Assembly (NCBI GenBank): GCA_964472095.1
Contig: CAYYIV010000006.1
Location: forward strand, 62,001-126,000
Origin: Pelagibius sp964472095
GTDB lineage: Bacteria; Pseudomonadota; Alphaproteobacteria; Kiloniellales; Kiloniellaceae
Direction of reading: 5' to 3'
DNA length: 64,000 nt
A program made the translations under genes and the position numbers. The notes below the pieces were generated by a model. The model searched no databases and was not told where the DNA came from. It saw only the letters and a list, made by a program, of their open reading frames with translations. Of this stretch, positions 10,431-18,374 are shown piece after piece (position 1 is the first letter of the stretch; each line of letters starts with the position of its first letter).

Positions 10431-11243
10431 TCAGCAGTTGGGCAAGGGCAGCTGGGCAAGCTCGGTGAGGTCGGCATCCAGCACGAACTCGCCGTAGTCG
10501 AGGCGCATCTCGTCCACCACGCCGTTGGCGAAGAGCCTCAGGCCCTGCTCCTGCTCCGGCTCCAGGCTGGCAGCATCGGGCGCGTAGAATGCGAGGTTGA
10601 GGCGCCATGAAGGCACACCCTCCAGCAGCGGGCTGGCGAACCGTGTCGGCGTGCCGCCCGGCAGCTGGCGCGACAGCGCCGCCGAAACACCGAACAGGCC
10701 CTCGTCGCCGGAACCGTCGAACACCATGTTCCACACCGGCGCGCCACCGGCTTCCGCCCCCGCCAGCACCTGCTGCGTGTGGAGGGTCGGAAACACCGTC
10801 CCGGCGGGCAGCGCGACTTCGCGCTGCTCCGGCGCGCTGTACTCCGCCTTGCCGCTGCCGTCGGCGCCGAGTTCGGCTTCGCCGCGAACGGACTCCATCT
10901 CCCCGCTGCCGTCGAAGCGGCGGATGAAGAAGCGGTAACGCTTGCCGTCCTTGGACTCCCAGGACGACAGGCTCCAGCCATAGCTCACCGAAATGCCGTC
11001 ATCGTAGAGGAGCGCGATGCGGAAGCGCTGGCTGACGGCCCAGCCGTCGCAGACGTCCTGCCACTCGAATTCGAAGCGCCCGGCCGTCTCCACCACCGAG
11101 CTGGAGGACCGAAGGTCGCCCAGCGACAGGCCGTAGACTGCCCGGTGCGGCAACATCCGCTCGCCTGCCGGCACCCCAGCGGCCGGTCCGGTGATGCAAC
11201 AAGCGCCGAAAAGCGTGAGCAACAGCGCTGCAGTAACACGCAT
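10431..11243 (-). CDS. eipB: Cell-envelope integrity protein EipB family (DUF1849)
   Basis: Periplasmic protein of the EipB/DUF1849 family, a beta-spiral protein that in Brucella supports envelope integrity. From ATG 11243 it has a signal peptide (MRVTAALLLTLFGACC, cleaved near TGPAAG), then PHRAVYGLSL, the segment WQDVCDGWAVSQRF with one conserved Cys, and a final residue Cys after LPLPN; in the characterised homologue these two positions form a disulfide. It is about 270 aa, the usual length. A TTG 27 bases upstream opens the frame further but would spoil the signal peptide. It converges with dinB (8 bases between the stops). Family assignment rests on remembered motifs. Confidence 0.82.
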   Translation of the reverse strand: MRVTAALLLTLFGACCITGPAAGVPAGERMLPHRAVYGLSLGDLRSSSSVVETAGRFEFEWQDVCDGWAVSQRFRIALLYDDGISVSYGWSLSSWESKDGKRYRFFIRRFDGSGEMESVRGEAELGADGSGKAEYSAPEQREVALPAGTVFPTLHTQQVLAGAEAGGAPVWNMVFDGSGDEGLFGVSAALSRQLPGGTPTRFASPLLEGVPSWRLNLAFYAPDAASLEPEQEQGLRLFANGVVDEMRLDYGEFVLDADLTELAQLPLPNC

Positions 11244-11522
11244 ATAAAAACCCCCGGTTGGTCGGAACAATATCGCAGATCGTCTTCACACCTAAGCGTC
11301 AAGTGATTGAAATTCTGCCAAAATCAAGGGCGCGAAAGAGTGTCCCCAAGCCGGCGATCGAGTGCGGGCCTATGGGCAGAAGCGACCCTGAGGTCGGCAA
11401 GACTTGCCGCCCACCATTCAGAATCTCACCCTAAGCCCTTGGAATCCCTGGATCATCGACTTGGCCCAGGCGTTGCATCACCAATTGGATGGCCCCTTGA
11501 CGCAACTGCTGGACCCACGGCG

Positions 11523-12242
11523 ATGATCCCGAGCTTGCTGGAAGATGTGAACATCGAAAGCCTGATTCGACAGGACAACCTGCCGCAGCTCTGTTCGGCC
11601 GCCGATCGGCTGCGCCGTCAGGCAAAAGCAACCCCGCAGGGCCTCGACCCCTCCAGCCTGCAACTGCTCGACGAACTACTGACCGTCGCCGCCGAAGCGG
11701 ACCAGACCCTGGCCCTGCAACGCGCTCGCATCCGCTATCTGGAATCCCTATCGGTCACCGACGAGTTGACCGGCCTGCTGAACCGCCGCGGTTTCGAGCT
11801 GGAATTGTCGCGCGCCCTGGCCCGTGCCCGGCGCCAGAACGAAACCGGCCTGCTGGTGATGTGCGACCTCAACCACTTCAAGGCGATCAACGACACCTAC
11901 GGCCATCCGGCCGGCGACGCCATTCTTCGCGCGGTCGCCAGGGTGCTGAAGCGCAACACGCGTGAAAGCGACTACGTCACCCGGGTCGGCGGCGACGAGT
12001 TCGCCGTCATCATGACCCAGGCCTCGCTGCCGCAGAGCGAGCTGCTGGTGGACAAGCTGTCCAACCTGGTGAACGGCATGACAGTGTCGTGGCAGGACAC
12101 CAACCTGGCGGTCTCCGCCGGCTTCGGCGTGGTCACCTACAACCGCCTCAGCCAGGCCGAGACGCTGCTCTTCCTGGTCGACCAGGATCTCTACCGCAAC
12201 AAGACGCCGCGCGTTGTCGGCGGCCGTCGCGTCCTGTCCTGA
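11523..12242 (+). CDS. Small soluble diguanylate cyclase (GGDEF)
   Basis: About 239 aa from ATG 11523. Residues 1-75 are helical with no transmembrane segment or recognisable sensor; a linker (RIRYLESLSVTDELTGLLNRRG) leads into a complete GGDEF domain with the substrate Asp in VMCDLNHFKAINDTYGH, the intact GGDEF signature, and an RESD I-site exactly five residues before it. It should therefore make cyclic di-GMP and be product-inhibited. The frame is open upstream to 11307, but that part has no similarity to known sensor domains. It is transcribed divergently from eipB. Adds a second c-di-GMP synthase to PleD in this window. Confidence 0.87.
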   Translation: MIPSLLEDVNIESLIRQDNLPQLCSAADRLRRQAKATPQGLDPSSLQLLDELLTVAAEADQTLALQRARIRYLESLSVTDELTGLLNRRGFELELSRALARARRQNETGLLVMCDLNHFKAINDTYGHPAGDAILRAVARVLKRNTRESDYVTRVGGDEFAVIMTQASLPQSELLVDKLSNLVNGMTVSWQDTNLAVSAGFGVVTYNRLSQAETLLFLVDQDLYRNKTPRVVGGRRVLS

Positions 12243-12294
12243 TCCGGTCAATCGCCGCTTCCCGCTGCCGGCGCCTCGTGTAGGATCGCCGATC

Positions 12295-12783
12295 ATGCGG
12301 CTGCCACGCGCCATTCGCCTCGACCAATCGGACCTGCAGGTCTTCGAATTTGCCTGCGACCCCGGTGAGTGGGCGATCCCCGGTGGCTTCGTCTTCGCCA
12401 GAACCGATGCCACGCGGCTCGAAGGCAAGGCGCAGCTCGCCTTCAGGTCGGCCTGGCTCGGCCTCAGCAGCTTCGGCTACACGACGCTGGTGGAGGTGGC
12501 GGAGATCGCGGAGTCCGAGTTCTTCGCCACACTTGAGGGCCTCGCCCGTCACATCGAGGCGAGCTATGGCGCGCCCAGCCTCGGCCACGCCCTGGCGGCG
12601 GCCCGCCAGGAACTCGACGATGCCGCCGGGCTCTGCGAGCACAAGCTCGGCACTCTGCTTGCCGTGGAGCGCGAGCCGCACGCGGATGGCTTCGTGGAAC
12701 GCTTCCGCGTCATCGAGCCGTCACGCGCCGGCGATCACGCAAAGATCTGGACAATCGTCGATGACGATTCCGGCAACGGCTGA
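12295..12783 (+). CDS. Conserved hypothetical protein (DUF6505-like)
   Basis: A 162-residue acidic cytoplasmic protein with no signal peptide or membrane segment. It begins MRLPRAIRLDQSDLQVFEFA and contains GEWAIPGGFVFA and FRSAWLGLSSFGYTTLVEV, a pattern I associate, without certainty, with the DUF6505 family of alphaproteobacteria. No catalytic motif is visible. It follows the diguanylate cyclase by 52 bases on the same strand and may be co-transcribed. Codon use matches the core genes. It marks the left border of the gene-poor island. Confidence 0.72.
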   Translation: MRLPRAIRLDQSDLQVFEFACDPGEWAIPGGFVFARTDATRLEGKAQLAFRSAWLGLSSFGYTTLVEVAEIAESEFFATLEGLARHIEASYGAPSLGHALAAARQELDDAAGLCEHKLGTLLAVEREPHADGFVERFRVIEPSRAGDHAKIWTIVDDDSGNG

Positions 12784-13153
12784 GGAAACCGCCGCCGGCC
12801 GAGCGCCAATTAGCTCGCGAGAACCATCGCCACTGCCCCCCGAACGCCTGCGGCTTTCGGCGGCGGCGTCGTGAAGAAGAAATCTTCTTCAGAAGAAACG
12901 TGGTTCGCCGGCTCCCGAGACTATCCCAGACGCAAAGGCCTATCTGTCCCTGGTCTCAAATCTGCCACAAGCGGACACCAATTACGTTTCGTCCGAAGGC
13001 CCACTCTGCTTACGCTGCTATATCGACGGAAATTTCCGGAAGGCAGCTTTCGCTAACTGATCTCGCCAGCGTGGCGCCACGGTGAAGACGCTGCTCAAGT
13101 TCGCACATCCGCAAGAAGCTTGGTGAATTGTGCGTTTGTATCCCTGCGCCAGG
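12784..13153. other. Gene-poor stretch at the left of the PEP-CTERM island
   Basis: 370 bases without a normally started gene. It holds a short inverted repeat (GAAGAAGA / TCTTCTTC, 12873-12890), a 12-base palindrome (CGTGGCGCCACG, 13070-13081) and the start-less frame described separately. Base composition is visibly less GC-rich than the flanking genes. Confidence 0.5.
12875..13060 (+). pseudogene. Start-less 61-codon frame, possible gene remnant
   Basis: The frame from a stop at 12872 to TGA at 13058 reads protein-like: ...GSPAPETIPDAKAYLSLVSN, then LPQADTNYVSSEGPLC and a CLRCYIDGNFRKAAFAN end. There is no ATG, GTG or TTG in it, and the 5' side begins at the GAAGAAGA inverted repeat. The composition of residues looks more natural than in the two alternative frames. 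It may be the 3' end of a truncated gene. I recognise no family. Confidence 0.22.
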
Positions 13154-13939
13154 TTACCCTGACTTCGATCGAGGCCTACGACACCACCCGCCAATGAGGA
13201 GCAGAGCCACCAAGCCTGTGGCCAGGAGAGCGAGTGTAGCTGGCTCTGCCACGCCTACCGGGGGCATTCCCGGATCAGTTCGCCAAGTTCCCGGCGCGCC
13301 ATCAACGAATGCTGAATTGACGATGCCCATTCCGCACAAAGAGTTTGATCCAATCGCCTGACAACGAGCCACCGTACTAATGTCTCTTCCGGCAAAGGAG
13401 AAATCGAACTGTGACGCCATAGCCCGAACGAGATCTCCAACGTTGACGGGGCTCGGATAGACCTGCTCCGCGATCATAAGCCACTGGGCAATTGCGCCTG
13501 AGCTATCCACCCAGAGGTTGAGGAACGTCAAAGTGGCGTTTGTCTGATCAAGTGTTTGCATTCCATCACTAAAATTAAATACCGATACTGCGTTCCGAAG
13601 AGAATAGAACTGCGTGGTTGGTGATGGCAGGAGCTGGGCATCTAATTCGAAAGAGAACGACAAACTCATACTATCGGTGTATGGGGTGACCCTAGGGTCC
13701 GAAAACGCATTAAATATCTGTTCGTAACTGTTTCCCTGATAGGTGTATACAACTGCGCCTGAAGAAGGCGTGGAGACCGCCAAGAAGAATGCGGCCACAA
13801 GAACGACAGTACAGATTTGTCGGCCTCTGGGAGCAATAGACGCGCGCCGCCCTCCGTGGATGCAGAACGGGGCTACCAGTCCCGCTGCGAAGAAGCGCAC
13901 TAAAGGGTGAGCAGCCGATCTCGTGTCAGTTCGAAGCAT
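13154..13939 (-). CDS. PEP-CTERM domain protein, probably surface-anchored
   Basis: A 261-residue exported protein. An ICTVVLVAAFFLAVSTPSSG signal segment (about residues 40-60) is preceded by a long N-region; the mature part is Ser/Thr/Asn-rich with a single pair of close Cys (VARCQAIGSNSLCGMG). The C-terminus is a PEP-CTERM tripartite signal: VAEPATL, a hydrophobic helix (ALLATGLVALLLIGGW) and an Arg-rich tail (CRRPRSKSG). Such proteins are sorted by an exosortase and often linked to exopolysaccharide; no exosortase is in this window. The start is fixed by GGAGGA seven bases before ATG 13939. Composition is AT-richer than the neighbours, which suggests transfer. Function unknown. Confidence 0.82.
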   Translation of the reverse strand: MLRTDTRSAAHPLVRFFAAGLVAPFCIHGGRRASIAPRGRQICTVVLVAAFFLAVSTPSSGAVVYTYQGNSYEQIFNAFSDPRVTPYTDSMSLSFSFELDAQLLPSPTTQFYSLRNAVSVFNFSDGMQTLDQTNATLTFLNLWVDSSGAIAQWLMIAEQVYPSPVNVGDLVRAMASQFDFSFAGRDISTVARCQAIGSNSLCGMGIVNSAFVDGAPGTWRTDPGMPPVGVAEPATLALLATGLVALLLIGGWCRRPRSKSG

Positions 13940-13946
13940 CGATCGT

Positions 13947-13952
13947 TCCTCC
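13947..13952 (-). promoter_or_regulatory. Ribosome-binding site of the PEP-CTERM gene
   Basis: GGAGGA seven bases before ATG 13939; it selects this start over the TTG at 13969 that opens the frame. Confidence 0.8.
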
Positions 13953-13975
13953 GGCCAACAAGTACGCAATTATCT

Positions 13976-13981
13976 ATTATA
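13976..13981 (-). promoter_or_regulatory. Candidate -10 element of the PEP-CTERM gene
   Basis: A perfect TATAAT on the minus strand about 40 bases before the start codon, in an AT-rich patch. No good -35 hexamer is found at 16-18 bases, so an activator may be needed. Confidence 0.4.
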
Positions 13982-14408
13982 AGCTTGCTGTTGAATAACT
14001 TAGTAAGCCTCAGCTCACTGCTTAAAGTTAACTTGTGTGTCGTCAGGCCACCTCGAGCAGTGCGGGGGCGTTGCAAAACGCAAAAACACGATCCCCACTG
14101 GCACGGCAAGCTCATAGGCATGTTCCATGCCGCCAAGGCCGGGATCAGTGGCCTGCGGGAGGCTTGTAGACAACTGAGCTGCTATTGTGCTGCGGACCTT
14201 GGGGCCTGCACGATTCACTCGATCCGAAAAACCACGACTCTTGGTTTTTTTGCCAGTGTCACCTTCGGGTCAATCTTGCAACCTCAATGCCGCGCTCGGG
14301 GACAACCGCTCGGGGCGCAGTCCCGGACATCGCTCGTCCGTTCTTCAAGCTCGAGGCAGCCTTTCCCCATCTTTGGCAGACGACTGGCGCCAGCCGGGGT
14401 GCCACAGG
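13982..14408. other. Non-coding stretch between PEP-CTERM gene and chemoreceptor gene
   Basis: About 430 bases. The left part (to about 14050) is AT-rich promoter-like DNA. At 14227-14250 there is a weak hairpin AAAAACCA / TGGTTTTT followed by a T run, a possible terminator. The rest shows no gene I can support. Confidence 0.45.
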
Positions 14409-16643
14409 TCAGGCGCTGCGCACCTGCTTCAGGAACTGTGTCACCTGGGTCTTCAGGTCGCCGGCCTGCTGGGCCAGCGTCGTCGAGGAGCCCAACATCA
14501 GCTCGGCGGCCGCGCTGGTCTCGCCGATCGCCTGGTGCACGCCAGAGATGTTGGTGCCGGCCTGCTGAGCCCCGGCGGCGGCTTCCTGGACGTTGCGCGA
14601 GATTTCCTGCGTTGCGGACGACTGCTGCTCGACCGCTGCGGCGATGGCCGTTCCGATGGTGTCGATCTCGGAGATCGTGCCGGTGATCTCCTTGATAGCG
14701 TCGACGGACATGCGGGTCGCGTTCTGGATGCCCCTGATCTGCTCGGCAATGTCTTCCGTCGCCTTGGCCGTCTGCGTCGCCAGGCCCTTGACCTCACTCG
14801 CCACCACCGCGAAGCCCTTGCCGGCCTCTCCTGCTCGGGCGGCCTCGATGGTCGCGTTGAGTGCCAGCAGGTTGGTCTGCTCGGCAATGTCGGTGATCAT
14901 CTTGACCACCTCACCAATCTTCTGCGCGGCCTGGGACAGGCCCTCGACCTGCTCGTTGGTCTTCTGCCCCTTTTCCACGGCGTTGGCGGCAATGGTCGAG
15001 GACTGGTTCACCTGCCGCCCGATCTCCTGAATCGAAGCCGCAAGCTCCTCGGCCGCGCTGGCCACGGTCTGCACGTTGGCCGCGGCACGCTCGGCGGCGG
15101 AGCCGGCGGCATCGGCCTTGGCGCTGGCGCCCTTGGCCGTGTCGGTCATGCTCTTGGACGAAACCTGCACTTCGCCCGAGGTCCTGGTAACCGACTCGAC
15201 GACGCCCATCACGCTGGCCTCAAAGGCATCGGCCAGCTTGGCCATCGCGGCGCGGCGCTCGCGTGCAGCCTCTTTGCGCTCATCCTCGATCTTGGCGTTG
15301 GCCCGTTCGACCTCGGCCAAGCCGTCGCGGAACACGCTGAGCGTTTTCGCCATCTCGGTGATCTCGTCGTTGCCGCTGACCACCACCCGGGTGTCCAGCT
15401 TGCCGTCGGCGATCTCACGCATGGAGGCCGCCGTGGCGCTGAGCCGGGCCACCAGGTTGCGGCCGACATAGAGCCAGGCAATCGCCGCCGAGAACAGCAG
15501 GCTGACGCCGGCGATGCTGAGCAGCCAGAGCTTGCCGCTGCTGATCGCGGATTCGGACGATGCGGTTCCGGCGTCGAGCTCTTCGCCGGCGGCGGCGACC
15601 AGCTGGTCGACCTGGGCCGACAGTTCGGCCGCGAGCTCGCGACTGCGCGCCAGCACCTCGGCGGCGCGATTGCCGGCAGCGAGTTCCGCCCCGCGCAGAT
15701 CGAAGACGTTGCCTGCGGTTTCGCCGATAGCCAGCAGCGTCTCGGTGAGTTGCTTCAGGGCGTCGGCCTGCTCGCCGGCGGCAATCCTGCCGACACTCTC
15801 CAGCAGCGATTCCCTGGCCGCGACGAAGCGCTCGCGCAGCGGCTGCAGTCGGTTCGCATCGTTGGCCTGTGCGGCATCGCGCAGTATGCCGTCCAGCAGG
15901 TTGGTCTTCGCCTCGGTCTGCAGCACCGCCACGAGCGCCGAAACGCCTGTATCAAAGAGGTCGGTCACCGCCTTGCCGCCGTAAATCGCGGCTTCCTCGG
16001 CCCCGATCACCAGCTCGAAATGCACGTCGTCGACCATCGGCACCGTGAGCGCCAGGATCTCGCTGTGGACGCTTGCAATCTCGGCCACCTTGGCCTCCCT
16101 CGCCGCGCGCAGCTGCAGCATCTCCGCTACGGCGCCGTCGAGGGCCAGCAGGTTGTCGGTGGTCTGCTCGGTGAGCTGCACGACGGCGGCAAGCCGGTCA
16201 GAGCCTCCCAGCCGGCTGCGCAAGACATCCAGCGTCGCGGTCATGTCGGCAATTTTCTGCTGCAGCTCGGCGTTCTGCGTGATGCGCTCGTCGTCGTTCG
16301 TGGCAGCAACCAGGGCCGGTGCTTCGGCGGACAGCGAGGCGCTTACAGTGGAGAGCCGCAGGGCTTCCGTCATCGCTGGGACGCTGCGGCCGGTGACCTG
16401 CTGCAGCATGCTGCCGACATTGGCAAAGGAGAACCATGCGACGGCGCTGGCCGCGAGGGTGAGAAAGGCGACCGCGCCAAAGGCGCCGAACAGGCGGACC
16501 CCGATGCCTATACGGCGGGTGGCGAGCTTCGCTCCGACAGATTTGTTTCCGCTTTCCTGTGCCGGCACCTTCGTCGTAGTCATCTCTTTGACCTGTCCGT
16601 TCTTTGAGGCCTGCTGCGTGCCGGCCTTGGTCGCTTCACCCAT
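14409..16643 (-). CDS. Methyl-accepting chemotaxis protein
   Basis: Inner-membrane chemoreceptor, about 744 aa from ATG 16643 (GGGG nine bases upstream; the frame-opening TTG at 16658 is less likely). An unusually long cytoplasmic N-terminus of about 50 residues precedes TM1 (LFGAFGAVAFLTLAASAVAW). The periplasmic sensor of about 300 residues is all-helical, and TM2 (LWLLSIAGVSLLFSAAIAWL) leads to a HAMP domain and the signalling hairpin whose tip reads AEQTNLLALNATIEAARAG. No C-terminal CheR-docking pentapeptide is seen. No che genes are nearby. The next gene upstream on the same strand is a Liv-type periplasmic binding protein, which could deliver a ligand to it. Confidence 0.93.
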   Translation of the reverse strand: MGEATKAGTQQASKNGQVKEMTTTKVPAQESGNKSVGAKLATRRIGIGVRLFGAFGAVAFLTLAASAVAWFSFANVGSMLQQVTGRSVPAMTEALRLSTVSASLSAEAPALVAATNDDERITQNAELQQKIADMTATLDVLRSRLGGSDRLAAVVQLTEQTTDNLLALDGAVAEMLQLRAAREAKVAEIASVHSEILALTVPMVDDVHFELVIGAEEAAIYGGKAVTDLFDTGVSALVAVLQTEAKTNLLDGILRDAAQANDANRLQPLRERFVAARESLLESVGRIAAGEQADALKQLTETLLAIGETAGNVFDLRGAELAAGNRAAEVLARSRELAAELSAQVDQLVAAAGEELDAGTASSESAISSGKLWLLSIAGVSLLFSAAIAWLYVGRNLVARLSATAASMREIADGKLDTRVVVSGNDEITEMAKTLSVFRDGLAEVERANAKIEDERKEAARERRAAMAKLADAFEASVMGVVESVTRTSGEVQVSSKSMTDTAKGASAKADAAGSAAERAAANVQTVASAAEELAASIQEIGRQVNQSSTIAANAVEKGQKTNEQVEGLSQAAQKIGEVVKMITDIAEQTNLLALNATIEAARAGEAGKGFAVVASEVKGLATQTAKATEDIAEQIRGIQNATRMSVDAIKEITGTISEIDTIGTAIAAAVEQQSSATQEISRNVQEAAAGAQQAGTNISGVHQAIGETSAAAELMLGSSTTLAQQAGDLKTQVTQFLKQVRSA

Positions 16644-16753
16644 AAGCTCATTCCCCAAACTCGAGCCTCAATCCCGGCACGGCACGACTGCCGTCACCGC
16701 GCCGATCTGCGGCGGGAGCGCCCCCGTTGCCCCGAGCGCTCCCGCCTGCTGCG

Positions 16754-17935
16754 TCAGCTGGAACTGCCGAGGCGTTGAACCGCCTTGAAGGTTCCATCTG
16801 CCTGAATGATGGTCAGGAAGACCTGGTCCATGCCCTGGTTGTCGCCCTCGCCATAGGTCAGGGTGATACCGCCGAGATCGAAGCTGCCGGTCTTGGTGAT
16901 CGCCTGGAGAAAGGCCTCGCGGGTCACTTCGCCCTGCACCTTTTCGAGAGCGGCGATGGTGATGCGACCGACCATGTAGCCTTCGAGCGAGACGAAGCCC
17001 GGCGCGGCGCTGGCGTCATGCGCCTTCAGGGCCGCCTGGTACTGCTGCACCAGCGGGATCGAGTTGTCCCAGGGGAAGGGGACGACCTGAGTGATCACCA
17101 CGCCTTCGCCGACGGGGCCGAGTTCCTTGGCCAGCGCATCGGAGCCGACGAAGGAGATGTTCACGAAGGTCGAATCCATCTTGACCTGGCGGGCCAGCTT
17201 GATGAACTCGGCGATCGGCTTGTAGGCGCCGACCATGACCACCGCCTGCGGCTCCGCCTTGCGGATGTCCAGCAGAGCCGACTTAACGGCCGTGGTGTTG
17301 CGCTTGTAGGTGCCTTCGGCGACCAGCTTCAGGCCGCGCTTCTCGAGCGCCTTGTTGACGCCGTCGAGGCCGACGCGGCCGAAGGAGTCGTCCTGATAGA
17401 GGATGGCGATGCGGTCGTAACCAAGATCCTCGGTCAGGTGCTTGATCCAGGCCTCGGTCTCCTGGCCGTAGTTGGCGCGCACATTGACCACGTTGGTGAG
17501 CTCCGGCGCGCGCAGGAAGCCGGCTCCGGTGAAGGGGCCGATGAAAGGAACGCCCGCCTCGGTGCTGATCGGCTGGGTCGCGCTGGCGGTCGGCGTGCCG
17601 ACCGCGCCGATCAGGGCGAAGACCTGGTCCTGGTTGATCAGGGTCTGCGTGTGGCTGATCGACTGCTCCGGCTCGTAGCCGTCGTCGTAGCTCTTCAGCT
17701 CCAGCTGGCGGCCACCGACGCCGCCGTTGCGATTGGCCTCGGCGAAAGCCGCCAGGATGCCTTCGCGCATGCCGGTGCCGAGTGCCCCGGCCGGGCCCTC
17801 GAGAGCGGCCGCCTGGCCGAAGCTGATGGTGCTGTCGGTCACGCCGACTTCCGCCTTGGCGGCGACGCTGGCGCCGGCCGCGAGAGCGAGCGCCAGGGTG
17901 GGGAGGAGCGCCTTGCGCAAGATGCGATTGGTCAT
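16754..17935 (-). CDS. Branched-chain-amino-acid-type ABC transporter substrate-binding protein (orphan)
   Basis: Periplasmic binding protein of the LivJ/LivK (Peripla_BP_6) family, 393 aa. Signal peptide MTNRILRKALLPTLALALAA, cleaved at AKA; the mature part opens VGVTDSTISFGQAAALEGPA and has the family segments GYEPEQSISHTQTLI, VFALIGAVGTPTA and YQDDSFGRVG. No permease or ATPase (livHMGF) gene is adjacent, so it is an orphan here. It may serve a transporter encoded elsewhere or act as a ligand-presenting protein for the chemoreceptor 110 bases downstream. The ligand could be an amino acid, amide or aromatic acid; the sequence does not say. An AGAGG ribosome site lies about ten bases before the start. 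Confidence 0.92.
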   Translation of the reverse strand: MTNRILRKALLPTLALALAAGASVAAKAEVGVTDSTISFGQAAALEGPAGALGTGMREGILAAFAEANRNGGVGGRQLELKSYDDGYEPEQSISHTQTLINQDQVFALIGAVGTPTASATQPISTEAGVPFIGPFTGAGFLRAPELTNVVNVRANYGQETEAWIKHLTEDLGYDRIAILYQDDSFGRVGLDGVNKALEKRGLKLVAEGTYKRNTTAVKSALLDIRKAEPQAVVMVGAYKPIAEFIKLARQVKMDSTFVNISFVGSDALAKELGPVGEGVVITQVVPFPWDNSIPLVQQYQAALKAHDASAAPGFVSLEGYMVGRITIAALEKVQGEVTREAFLQAITKTGSFDLGGITLTYGEGDNQGMDQVFLTIIQADGTFKAVQRLGSSS

Positions 17936-18192
17936 GGTCCCGGAAACCTCTTCTGCATTGTTTGTTCTGGCCAGCCACGACCCACGACTGCGGCGTGGAG
18001 AAACGCTCGGCCCTGCAGAAAACTAGGCAATGGGCATGAATCTTGTATTAATTTCAGGCCAATTCGATTAGTTGCATGATTTAGCAAAGCTGCTCATTAG
18101 CAGCATTCGACTAAACGATACTAGCCGTTGAAAATGTTGAGAGTCTGGCTACTTGCCGGGACCTTGGTCGGGTTTCCCGCCGGGAAAGGCTC
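17936..18192. other. Regulatory region upstream of the Liv-type binding protein
   Basis: AT-rich leader for the minus-strand binding-protein gene, with a hairpin-forming repeat GCTGCT-CATT-AGCAGC at 18089-18104. No gene is seen; the MITE follows on the right. Confidence 0.4.
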
Positions 18193-18374
18193 TAGCAGGC
18201 TGCTGAAGAATGGGTGCGGTTGCGTGATTGCCCTCTTGCTTCGAGACGCTCGCTCGTGCTCGCGCCTCAGCATGAGGTCAATCATTCCAAGATATTGCCT
18301 CGCCCTGAGGAGGCGCGTCAGCGCCGTCTCGAAGGGTGCTCCATAGGCTCGAATGGCATTTCAGCAGCCTGCTA
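18193..18374. mobile_element. MITE-like element, 182 bp, TA-flanked
   Basis: Perfect 15-bp terminal inverted repeats TAGCAGGCTGCTGAA (18193-18207) and TTCAGCAGCCTGCTA (18360-18374); the outermost TA on each side fits target duplication by an IS630/Tc1-mariner-type transposase. Inside are two sub-terminal inverted blocks, 18239-18277 (starts CTTCGAGACGC, ends CAGCATGAGG) and 18304-18335 (starts CCTGAGGAGGCG, ends GTCTCGAAGG), which resemble a palindromic repeat common in alphaproteobacterial intergenic DNA. It has no coding capacity. Its right end overlaps the aguA stop codon. Confidence 0.75.

Noticed and set aside
12871..13056. GTG-started 61-codon frame (MKKKSSSEETWF...)
   Set aside because: It starts inside the GAAGAAGA inverted repeat, has no ribosome site and reads less protein-like than the overlapping start-less frame.
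14187..16607. 806-codon plus-strand frame
   Set aside because: Antisense of the chemoreceptor; the encoded residues are Gly/Leu/His/Arg-rich with no domain, typical of a shadow frame.
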